A stretch of DNA of 64,000 nucleotides from a virus, in the IMG/VR virus record IMGVR_UViG_3300050019_000089, positions 1-64,000 of that record. One strand, 5' to 3'. Of this stretch, positions 57,880 to 64,000 are shown piece by piece. The notes under the pieces are model-generated. The model had not been told where the DNA came from. It did not search any database and worked only from the letters and a program-made list of their open reading frames with translations. Position numbers and translations under genes: made by a program. Each line of letters begins with the position of its first letter. The stretch's first letter is position 1.

Positions 57880-58879
57880 GATATTCATCACTGGGGTGGC
57901 TGGGTTTTTAGGCAGCCACCTCGCAGACGTAATGCTGGCTGACGGACACGAGGTTGTCGGGATCGACAACATGATCGGCGGTGAGTTGGATAATGTCCCG
58001 GCTGGTGTAGAGTTTCACCAGATCGACTGCAACGACTTCTCCGACGTGAAGGAAAGGATACGAGGATGCGACATAGTGTATCATTGCGCGGCGACAGCGT
58101 ACGAAGGCTTGAGCGTGTTCTCACCGCATGTTGTGACACAGAATATAGTCGGGGCGAGTGTATCCGTAATTTCCGCCGCCATATCGAATTCTGTGAAGCG
58201 TATAGTGATCTGTTCGTCTATGGCGCGTTACGGGGGAACCCAAATGCCGCCGTTTATCGAGAGCATGCGGTGCAGGCCGCAAGACCCGTACGGGATCGGA
58301 AAGCTGGCCGTAGAGCAGTTTTTAAGAAACCTGTGCGAAACGCACGGCGTTGAGTATGTCATTGCGGTACCCCACAACATAATTGGGCCCCGCCAAAAGT
58401 ATGATGACCCGTACCGCAACGTAGCCTCGATTATGATGAACCTCATGATGCAGGGGCGGCAGCCTGTAATCTATGGCGATGGCACCCAAGAGCGATGCTT
58501 CTCCTACATTGACGATTGCTTGTTCTGTCTCAAGGCAATGGCGTTCCAGGAAAACGTGGTTGGCGAGGTGATCAATATTGGGCCCGACGAGGGTGTGGTG
58601 ACAATCAACGAGTTGGCCCAGACGATTGCAAATCTAGTCCGGTTCAAGTTGGTTCCTGTCTACATGCCAGGTCGCCCGCAAGAAGTTAAATACGCGCACT
58701 GTTCGTCGTATAAGGCCCGCCGGCTCCTGGGCTATGAAACCAAGACTTCCTTAACCAAGGGTCTTTTGAACATGGTGGAAGCAATTGACGTGCGCGGGTA
58801 TCGACCATTCAAGTATCACTTGGACTTAGAGATTATCTCGGACAAGACCCCCCGGACGTGGAAAGACCGCCTCTTTTAA
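57872..58879 (+). CDS. NAD-dependent sugar-nucleotide epimerase/dehydratase
   Basis: 335 aa, GTG start overlapping the methyltransferase stop. Rossmann motif ITGVAGFLGSHLAD (6-19), catalytic Ser116 (CSSMARYG) with Tyr140-x3-Lys144 (PYGIGK), and CFSYIDDCLFCLKAM in the substrate domain. This is the extended SDR family that includes UDP-glucose 4-epimerase. It supplies a modified sugar donor for the nearby glycosyltransferases. Last of the overlapping chain from the HNH gene onward. Confidence 0.88.
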   Translation: MSRIFITGVAGFLGSHLADVMLADGHEVVGIDNMIGGELDNVPAGVEFHQIDCNDFSDVKERIRGCDIVYHCAATAYEGLSVFSPHVVTQNIVGASVSVISAAISNSVKRIVICSSMARYGGTQMPPFIESMRCRPQDPYGIGKLAVEQFLRNLCETHGVEYVIAVPHNIIGPRQKYDDPYRNVASIMMNLMMQGRQPVIYGDGTQERCFSYIDDCLFCLKAMAFQENVVGEVINIGPDEGVVTINELAQTIANLVRFKLVPVYMPGRPQEVKYAHCSSYKARRLLGYETKTSLTKGLLNMVEAIDVRGYRPFKYHLDLEIISDKTPRTWKDRLF

Positions 58880-58942
58880 CAGCTTATTAGTTTTTCAGGG
58901 GTTATCCTCTCGGAGACAGTTTCATCCAGCGGGAGAGATACC

Positions 58943-59170
58943 ATGTCCGTCGATACCCAGAAGAAAGAGAAGCAGCATAACGTCGAGTTCGCCAAGGGTG
59001 GCAACACCCATATGTTTGGCGCGCAGAAGGTTGGCGCCCAAAAGTCGGGCGTGACCGAGACCGACGCCGGCGCTGGCTCTGGCGAGAAGTTTGCCAGCGG
59101 CGGCAAGACCAAGATGCACGGCTTTGCCGGCGCGCAGGCGGCTACGGCGGGCATTACGGGAGCCCGCTAA
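58943..59170 (+). CDS. Small protein with two (F)AxGG motifs
   Basis: 75 aa, ribosome site gggagagataccATG. Contains VEFAKGGNTHMFG and EKFASGGKTKMHGFAG, a duplicated F-A-x-G-G-x-T-x-M-x-G unit also echoed in the internal virion proteins. Probably a minor head component. TAATG overlap with the next gene. Confidence 0.6.
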   Translation: MSVDTQKKEKQHNVEFAKGGNTHMFGAQKVGAQKSGVTETDAGAGSGEKFASGGKTKMHGFAGAQAATAGITGAR

Positions 59171-59412
59171 TGCCGAGCGTTCGTATGGGGAAAACGGCGG
59201 TACGGGGCCCAACGGCCCAGTCCCGACCCTCTTTTGTTCTGGGGTCTCGCCCGCCCAGTTTACGGGCCCAGCCCCCGGGATCGTTAACCATTAAGCCCCA
59301 GCCGGGCAGCACGACCCAGTACGGCAAGCAGGCAGGACAGCCCAACTTCGGTAAACAGCCAACGCCGCCTCCTTTCGGCTTCGGCAATACCGCGCTAACG
59401 GGAGAGAGCTGA
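59170..59412 (+). CDS. Small Pro/Gly-rich structural protein
   Basis: 80 aa, low complexity: RGPTAQSRPSFVLGSRPPSL, then GSTTQYGKQAGQPNFGKQPT. Disordered; overlaps the preceding and following genes. Lies ahead of the scaffold gene in a set of four small proteins. Function unknown. Confidence 0.5.
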   Translation: MPSVRMGKTAVRGPTAQSRPSFVLGSRPPSLRAQPPGSLTIKPQPGSTTQYGKQAGQPNFGKQPTPPPFGFGNTALTGES

Positions 59413-59642
59413 TGTTCAAGAAACACATGACCCCGCTAGGTAAGGGTGGCCAGATGGTCAAGAACGCTGGCAAAGGTGCCAGCGAGCAGCAACTGCCGTC
59501 GCGCAGCGCTATGCAGACCTTAACTTCTGGCGACCCAGCCGCGCGCACCATGCAAGACTACGCCAAAGCGACGCCGACCATCGGCGCCCCGACGGCTCCC
59601 GGTGATTATGGTGGTGGCGGCAGTTACGGAGGCGGCAACTAA
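59412..59642 (+). CDS. Small Gly-rich structural protein
   Basis: 76 aa, MFKKHMTPLGKGGQMVKNAG, ending GDYGGGGSYGGGN. The GKGGQMVK phrase resembles the xGG motif of neighbours. Probably a minor virion protein. Confidence 0.5.
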   Translation: MFKKHMTPLGKGGQMVKNAGKGASEQQLPSRSAMQTLTSGDPAARTMQDYAKATPTIGAPTAPGDYGGGGSYGGGN

Positions 59643-59645
59643 CAA

Positions 59646-59888
59646 ATGTCCTTACCCCCCAAGGACTTAACAGAAACAGCACTACGGCTACGAAATTCCA
59701 ACCCCGAGGGGTGGGACAATTTTGTGGCTTCATTTGCTGCCTATACCGACCATGTCGTTCTCGATGTAACCGCGGCCGGGTCGGACAACGTCTTGGTTTT
59801 GCAGGGGCAAGCGCGGCAATGCCTGCACCTGCTGCGTGTTTTTAGAGAGTGCGACAAACAGAAGCCCAAACCGCCCGTACCGCAATAG
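59646..59888 (+). CDS. Small conserved-type pre-scaffold protein
   Basis: 80 aa: TETALRLRNSNPEGWDNFVA, SFAAYTDHVVLDVTAAGSDN, VLVLQGQARQCLHLLRVFRE. A small helical protein with an L-x-Q-G-(x)2-R-x-C/L-xx-L-L end, often encoded right before scaffold genes in podoviruses. Function unknown. Confidence 0.55.
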   Translation: MSLPPKDLTETALRLRNSNPEGWDNFVASFAAYTDHVVLDVTAAGSDNVLVLQGQARQCLHLLRVFRECDKQKPKPPVPQ

Positions 59889-59911
59889 CCGTACGCGCCT
59901 AGGAGAATGTC

Positions 59912-61036
59912 ATGCCTATCGAAGTCGAACGTAACGCCACGCCTGCCCCCATCGCCCCCGAAGATACCAGCGTTTTAATCCCAAAATCGGTCAAAGAGGC
60001 TGCCGCTAAGGCGGAAGCTTATTACAAGACCGAGCCGACCGCGGAGGAAGTGGCCGCGGCCGCTGCCGAAGCCGCGCGCACCGCGGAGGCCGAAGCGGCC
60101 GCCGACGAGGTTAAACCCAAGCCTATTCGGGCTAAAAAGCCAGCAAAACCAGAGGGTTCCGCGTCTGTGGAACCGGTCAAACAACCGGACATTCAGGCTG
60201 ACCAGCAGCTAGCTGAGGGTGATAACTGGGAGCACCGGTATCGGTCCATGAAGGGCCGTTATGATGCAGCGCAGCAAACCATTGGCTCCATGCAGGAGCA
60301 AATGTCCCAGCTCGGGGACGAGCTGATGCGGACCCAGACGCTCTTACAGGGTCGTCAACCGCAGCAACAGCAGCGCCAGCAGTCGCCGGCGCCGGCCGCC
60401 AAGCTGATCACCCAGGAGGACGAGCAGGCTTTTGGGTCAGAACTCATTGACCTCGCGCGCCGCGCGGCCCAGGAAACCGTGGGTCCTGAGCTGGATGCGC
60501 TCAAGAACCAGAACGCCAGGCTAACCCAGCAAGCCCGCCAAGACGCCAAAATGCGGGTTGGACAGCTGTTGGATAGGGATATTCCTAACTGGCGAGAAAT
60601 AAATGCTGATCCTCGCTTTTTAAATTGGCTCCGTTTACGGGACGTTTACTCGGGTCAGGTTAGAAAGGCGATGTTGGATGCAGCGTACCAGGCGGCGAAC
60701 GGCCCCCAGGTCAAAGCATTCTTCGATGGCTTCATCAGAGATGAAGCAGTCACGGGCAATGAGGATTTAGCCCCGCAGCCAGAGCGGCAGTCGGAAACAC
60801 CGGCCGCCCCTCAGAGACAAGCAGCGGTCCCGCTATCATCACTCGCAGCTCCTGGCAGGGCGAAGCCGGCCCCTGGTGCTACACTGGGACCCGCGGACAA
60901 GCCAACTTTCACTCGCGCCCAAATTGCGAAGTTCTATTCCCAGCCGGTACGACAATCTTATGTCGGACGTGAGAAAGAACGTACAGCAGATGAAGCACTC
61001 ATTTTTGCTGCACAACGAGAAGGGCGTGTCCGCTAA
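59912..61036 (+). CDS. Scaffold protein
   Basis: 374 aa, ribosome site taggagaatgtcATG. Glu/Ala/Lys-rich N-terminus, coiled-coil centre (EHRYRSMKGRYDAAQQTIGS; EQMSQLGDELMRTQTLLQGR), Gln-rich linker and a basic C-terminus. The W-E-x-R-Y-x-x-M-K/x-G-(R/K)-Y phrase is characteristic of podovirus scaffolds. It directs capsid assembly and is usually lost on maturation. Directly upstream of the major capsid gene. Confidence 0.8.
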   Translation: MPIEVERNATPAPIAPEDTSVLIPKSVKEAAAKAEAYYKTEPTAEEVAAAAAEAARTAEAEAAADEVKPKPIRAKKPAKPEGSASVEPVKQPDIQADQQLAEGDNWEHRYRSMKGRYDAAQQTIGSMQEQMSQLGDELMRTQTLLQGRQPQQQQRQQSPAPAAKLITQEDEQAFGSELIDLARRAAQETVGPELDALKNQNARLTQQARQDAKMRVGQLLDRDIPNWREINADPRFLNWLRLRDVYSGQVRKAMLDAAYQAANGPQVKAFFDGFIRDEAVTGNEDLAPQPERQSETPAAPQRQAAVPLSSLAAPGRAKPAPGATLGPADKPTFTRAQIAKFYSQPVRQSYVGREKERTADEALIFAAQREGRVR

Positions 61037-61068
61037 TCCGGGGGCATAAGTCACGTTAAGGACGTGCT

Positions 61069-61089
61069 GGCCCCTACCAACAGGGGGCC
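61069..61089 (+). promoter_or_regulatory. Hairpin over the major capsid ribosome site
   Basis: GGCCCC (61069-61074) pairs with GGGGCC (61084-61089). The 3' arm contains the AGGGGG Shine-Dalgarno of the capsid gene, 4-9 nt before its ATG, so translation could be tempered by this fold. Confidence 0.45.
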
Positions 61090-61092
61090 TCT

Positions 61093-62103
61093 ATGCCTAT
61101 TCCGAGTTCAGGTTTTCCCGGCGCAACCGCAGGCACTACGCCCGCGATTTATCCGGTAGGTTCTTCGGGCAACAACCTCCAGGCTACGGGATTTATCCCG
61201 GAAATCTGGTCGGGTAAGCTCATCGAAAAGTTCTATGCCAGCACCGTGCTGGCCGCGATCTCGAACACCGATTACGAGGGCGAGATCAAGAACAAGGGCG
61301 ACCGCGTCAAAATCCGCACGAAGCCCACGATCTCGATCCACAACTACGATGCTGACGGCTTGCTGGGCCTCGACCGCCCGACTGCCGGCACTGTCGAGTT
61401 GTATATCGGCAACGGCAAGTACTTCTCGCTGATCCTGGACGACGTGATGGAAATTCAGAGCGATCTGAACGTTCTGTCAATGTGGTCCGACGACGCAGCG
61501 CAGCAGCTGAAAATCACCGTGGACCAGGACGTTCTCGGTGGCATCTATGGCGGCATGGCTGCTCAAAACCAGGGTACTACGGCCGGTGTCATCACCGCGT
61601 CGCTGAACCTGGGCATCCAAGGCTCTCCGCTCACCGTGGTTTCCAAGAACCCGACGGGCGGCCAGATCGAACTCTTGGACGTTCTGATGCGTATGGGACA
61701 GGTCCTGGACGAGCAGAATATCCCGGAAGTCGGCCGCTGGGTCGTGTTGCCGGCTTGGGCCGGTCGCCAGATCAAGCAGTCGGAACTGCGCCAGGCTTAT
61801 CTGTCTGGTGACAGCGTCTCGATGCTGCGAAATGGCCGGTTGGGCATGATCGACCGGTTCACGTTGTACATCAGCAACTTGCTGCCGAACAACACCAGTC
61901 AGCCGGCGAACTTCAACTCTGGCGAATGGCCGATCTACGCGGGCCACGCGCACGGACTGACTTTTGCCAGCCAGATCAGCAAGGTCGAAACCTTGCGGTC
62001 CGAGCTGACCTTCGGTCAAATCTTGCGCGGCTTGCAGGTCTACGGTTATCAGATCGTGGACGGCAAAGCGCTGGTTCAGGCTCAGGTCACTCCGGGCAAC
62101 TAA
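61093..62103 (+). CDS. Major capsid protein
   Basis: 336 aa. PEIWSGKLIEKFYASTVLAA and the strands KGDRVKIRTKPTISIHNYDA, KYFSLILDDVMEIQSDLNVL followed by RWVVLPAWAGRQIKQSELRQ are typical of podovirus HK97-fold coat proteins. C-terminal LRGLQVYGYQIVDGKALVQA completes the fold. High-frequency codons and a following strong terminator fit heavy expression. It builds the icosahedral shell. Confidence 0.88.
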   Translation: MPIPSSGFPGATAGTTPAIYPVGSSGNNLQATGFIPEIWSGKLIEKFYASTVLAAISNTDYEGEIKNKGDRVKIRTKPTISIHNYDADGLLGLDRPTAGTVELYIGNGKYFSLILDDVMEIQSDLNVLSMWSDDAAQQLKITVDQDVLGGIYGGMAAQNQGTTAGVITASLNLGIQGSPLTVVSKNPTGGQIELLDVLMRMGQVLDEQNIPEVGRWVVLPAWAGRQIKQSELRQAYLSGDSVSMLRNGRLGMIDRFTLYISNLLPNNTSQPANFNSGEWPIYAGHAHGLTFASQISKVETLRSELTFGQILRGLQVYGYQIVDGKALVQAQVTPGN

Positions 62104-62126
62104 TAGCCCTGAGTAAGCACTAAATA

Positions 62127-62156
62127 AGGGCCCGGGGTAATTCCCGGGCCTTTCGT
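62127..62156 (+). terminator. Rho-independent terminator after the capsid gene
   Basis: GGCCCGGG-GTAATT-CCCGGGCC, eight GC-rich pairs followed by TTTCGTT, 24 nt after the major capsid stop. Confidence 0.88.
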
Positions 62157-62212
62157 TATTCAATCGTTAACTCAAAAACAGTATGGTGCGGAGACAACCT
62201 TGGGGGTTTTCC

Positions 62213-62638
62213 GTGGCTGACAGAGATAGCAATCAATCCCAGGCGCTGGATACGGTTCAGGACTATATCACAGAAGCGCGGATACTCCTGCAAGATATTA
62301 TAAGTCCGCCTCGATATGAGGACACGTCGCTATTGTCGGCGCTCAATCTCATGTTGTTGGAAGCGCGCCGCATTCGTGCTGACCTGTTTATAGGGAAGCA
62401 CGGTACGAGGGTTCCATACTTCGCCACCGTAGACGACACGCAAGTGGACATTGAGCCGGCGTTTCGGCTCGCTTTCTTGTATGGCATGGTAGGCCACGCG
62501 CTCCAGCGCGATCAGGAAGATATCGAGGATCAACGGGCATCTGCGTTTTTGGGCGCGTTCAATTCAATTTTGAACGGACAAGCCGCTTCGACCATGATCA
62601 CGCCCCCGGCCGGCGGCGCTCCTAGGAGGGCTGCGTAA
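62213..62638 (+). CDS. Head-tail adaptor/connector-like protein
   Basis: 141 aa from the GTG at 62213 (gggggt upstream; an ATG at 62183 is possible). LDTVQDYITEARILLQDIIS, LLSALNLMLLEARRIRADLF and EPAFRLAFLYGMVGHALQRD: a helical protein like the first neck ring of podoviruses. Stop overlaps the next start (TAATG). Role by position and fold. Confidence 0.7.
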   Translation: MADRDSNQSQALDTVQDYITEARILLQDIISPPRYEDTSLLSALNLMLLEARRIRADLFIGKHGTRVPYFATVDDTQVDIEPAFRLAFLYGMVGHALQRDQEDIEDQRASAFLGAFNSILNGQAASTMITPPAGGAPRRAA

Positions 62639-63333
62639 TGGCTATTAACAACGAGGATATGACCCGACTGATGAACCAGGCGCGTATCAAGTTGATTGGC
62701 GCGTCTGATGCCGGCATCAAGAATGAACTGTTTGAAGTCTTCACCGAGTTCTTCGATATTTCGTCTTGCTGGACTGAGCAAGTTGATATTGATGCGTTGG
62801 CCAATCAAGCGGACTATGACATATCGGTTAGCGAAGGACAGGTTATTCGCCTGGGCGGCGCTGCGGCCAGCTCGCTGTATTCTACTTCGGCTGCACTCGA
62901 AGCAGCCGAGGCGCTCAACAACGGACAGTCATTGGGCTTTCACCCGCAGACTGCCTTCATGCCGGACTTTGGCACGTTGCATCTGATCAATCCGCCTAGT
63001 TCTCCGCAGGCCATGCGCGTCACGGTAATCAAGAACGTTGTCTTACCGACCACGCGCGACGCGGTGCCTATTGCTCCGGTCTGGGTCTTGCCGGTTTACA
63101 GCCGATACATCTTGGCTGGTGTTTTGGGGAATATGATGAACCACCCCCAAAAGAGTTATTCAAGTGACACTTTGGGTACATATAATTTGAAACGGTTCCA
63201 GGAAGGTATCTCGCGCGCCCGTGTTGCGGCTATGCGGGGCAACACGTTTGGCGCCCAGGCTTGGTCGTTTCCGCAAGGGTTCAAAACGCGAAGCCAAAAG
63301 AGTTTCACGAGTATGGGTAGCGGTGGGGCATAA
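62638..63333 (+). CDS. Neck/tail-completion protein
   Basis: 231 aa beginning MAINNEDMTRLMNQARIKLI, then KNELFEVFTEFFDISSCWTE, a central beta region and PVWVLPVYSRYILAGVLGNM. This design (helical N-term with F-F-x-x-S-x-x-W-x-E) is common for a podovirus neck protein encoded after the adaptor. No enzyme motif. Confidence 0.7.
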   Translation: MAINNEDMTRLMNQARIKLIGASDAGIKNELFEVFTEFFDISSCWTEQVDIDALANQADYDISVSEGQVIRLGGAAASSLYSTSAALEAAEALNNGQSLGFHPQTAFMPDFGTLHLINPPSSPQAMRVTVIKNVVLPTTRDAVPIAPVWVLPVYSRYILAGVLGNMMNHPQKSYSSDTLGTYNLKRFQEGISRARVAAMRGNTFGAQAWSFPQGFKTRSQKSFTSMGSGGA

Positions 63334-63335
63334 AC

Positions 63336-63707
63336 ATGGCACAGACTTCTGCGCGCGTTGATATGGAAATTACGAACAATGCTACCTGGAATGATGCGAT
63401 CATTTTCGGTGTAGCGGGTGATACGTCGTGGAATTTTTCCGGACAGAACTTTCGCCTAGATGTAAAGGGAAATAAGGATCAGCCGGCGGCGCTGCTCACA
63501 ATATCGACAGGCCTCGCCACTATCGTCGTTGACGATATCAATCAACGTATTCTCCACTTCAATGTGCAGGATACCGTGATAGCCGCGGCGCTCGTGCCGG
63601 GGGATTATGTCTATGATCTTGTCATGTATGACTTTTCCGCTCCACCTATTCGAGTTCAGCTCATGAGTGGAAAACTCAAGGTTATCCAGGGCATAACGGG
63701 GAATTAA
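63336..63707 (+). CDS. Small beta-sandwich structural protein
   Basis: 123 aa: ITNNATWNDAIIFGVAGDTS, WNFSGQNFRLDVKGNKDQPA, LVPGDYVYDLVMYDFSAPPI. An alternating beta pattern of the kind seen in phage head/tail decoration or fibre-attachment proteins, here directly before a collagen-like fibre gene to which it may attach. Confidence 0.65.
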   Translation: MAQTSARVDMEITNNATWNDAIIFGVAGDTSWNFSGQNFRLDVKGNKDQPAALLTISTGLATIVVDDINQRILHFNVQDTVIAAALVPGDYVYDLVMYDFSAPPIRVQLMSGKLKVIQGITGN

Positions 63708-63710
63708 GCC

Positions 63711-64000
63711 ATGACGGTTACTCGCATTGGCATCGGAGCCCCGGCCGACGTTATCCCCGTTGCCGTGGTTACGCATAATGTACCTTCGCCGGTATCCGCG
63801 ATGCCTGTTGTTGTGGTGAATGGTCCTTCTGGTGCAACAGGACCCGCGGGCGGCCCAACTGGTTCAACAGGTCCAACCGGACGTACTGGGCCGACTGGAA
63901 TATCGCCTACTGGCGCTACAGGGCCGACGGGTGTAACTGGTTATGCTGATACGGGCCCAACTGGTCCCACGGGGAAAACCGGTCCTCCTGGTAATGTGGG
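63711..64000 (+). CDS. Collagen-like protein, 5' part (cut by window end)
   Basis: At least 96 aa, still open at base 64000. N-terminus [20 protein letters not shown] is beta-like; from about residue 40 it becomes Gly-X-Y repeats ([20 protein letters not shown]). It is the fourth collagen-like gene in the window. The first fragment at 2-1354 could belong to the same region if the genome is circular, but the window cannot show this. Confidence 0.8.
   Translation, partial: MTVTRIGIGAPADVIPVAVVTHNVPSPVSAMPVVVVNGPSGATGPAGGPTGSTGPTGRTGPTGISPTGATGPTGVTGYADTGPTGPTGKTGPPGNV

Noticed and set aside
1-64000. Temperate phage or prophage
   Set aside because: No integrase, excisionase, C1/Cro-like repressor pair or attachment site was recognised; window may still miss them beyond its edges.
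1-64000. T7- or N4-type phage with its own RNA polymerase
   Set aside because: No single-subunit RNA polymerase motifs seen in any long frame; the 1728 aa protein shows none of them.

Overview
The window is a contiguous stretch of a tailed double-stranded DNA phage, most likely a lytic podovirus-type virus. It has two-subunit terminase, portal, scaffold, major capsid protein, short-tail proteins, very large internal/ejection-type proteins and a complete lysis cassette. I see no integrase, no long-tail tape-measure/sheath set and no single-subunit RNA polymerase. The host is probably a Gram-negative proteobacterium, because a spanin-like lipoprotein and an SAR-type lysozyme are present. A DUF3309-like micro-protein and a small secreted CHAP-like protein of a kind common in Alphaproteobacteria hint at that class (inference). 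Both window edges cut collagen-like genes, so the genome continues beyond the window or is circular.

Layout. (1) 1-19513, plus strand: collagen-like appendage gene, beta-rich appendage proteins, lysis genes (holin, GH24 endolysin, spanin-like pair), a 916 aa tail protein, three giant Pro/Gly/Ala-rich internal virion proteins (663, 859 and 1728 aa), and a phage SPFH/stomatin-like protein. (2) 40348 down to 19510, minus strand: a dense early/replication unit of about 38 genes, most joined by ATGA or TGATG overlaps. It encodes a primase-helicase, SNF2 helicase, VRR-NUC nuclease, Cas4-like nuclease, an A-family DNA polymerase split in two by an HNH endonuclease gene, a putative dNTP-hydrolase pair (DUF5664-like plus HD), an M20-like peptidase, two unusual tRNA genes and many small membrane or unknown proteins. 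(3) 40349-41176: an 828 bp divergent non-coding region with 12-bp iterons forming a perfect 46-bp inverted repeat around an AT-rich centre, the best candidate for replication origin and early control region. (4) 41177-46061, plus strand: small accessory genes, including an Acb2-like (anti-CBASS) candidate and an OmpR-type winged-helix regulator. (5) 48925 down to 46064, minus strand: terminase small subunit candidate, DEDD exonuclease, terminase large subunit. (6) 49009-64000, plus strand: portal, then a carbohydrate/decoration island (sulfotransferase, two collagen-like proteins, GT2-TPR-propeller glycosyltransferase, two paralogous proteins, methyltransferase, sugar-nucleotide epimerase), then scaffold, major capsid, neck proteins and the start of another collagen-like gene.

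The most interesting possibilities are: a phage-encoded system that decorates Thr-rich GPTG collagen-like virion fibres; the iteron/inverted-repeat origin; a family of small hairpins presenting a GAGG Shine-Dalgarno core, with a nearby structured element whose loop is exactly complementary to that core; a DNA polymerase divided into separate exonuclease and polymerase polypeptides by a homing endonuclease; two Glu-like tRNAs with 8-nt anticodon loops; and an Acb2-like anti-CBASS candidate. All functional names rest on motif reading by eye; no database search was run.
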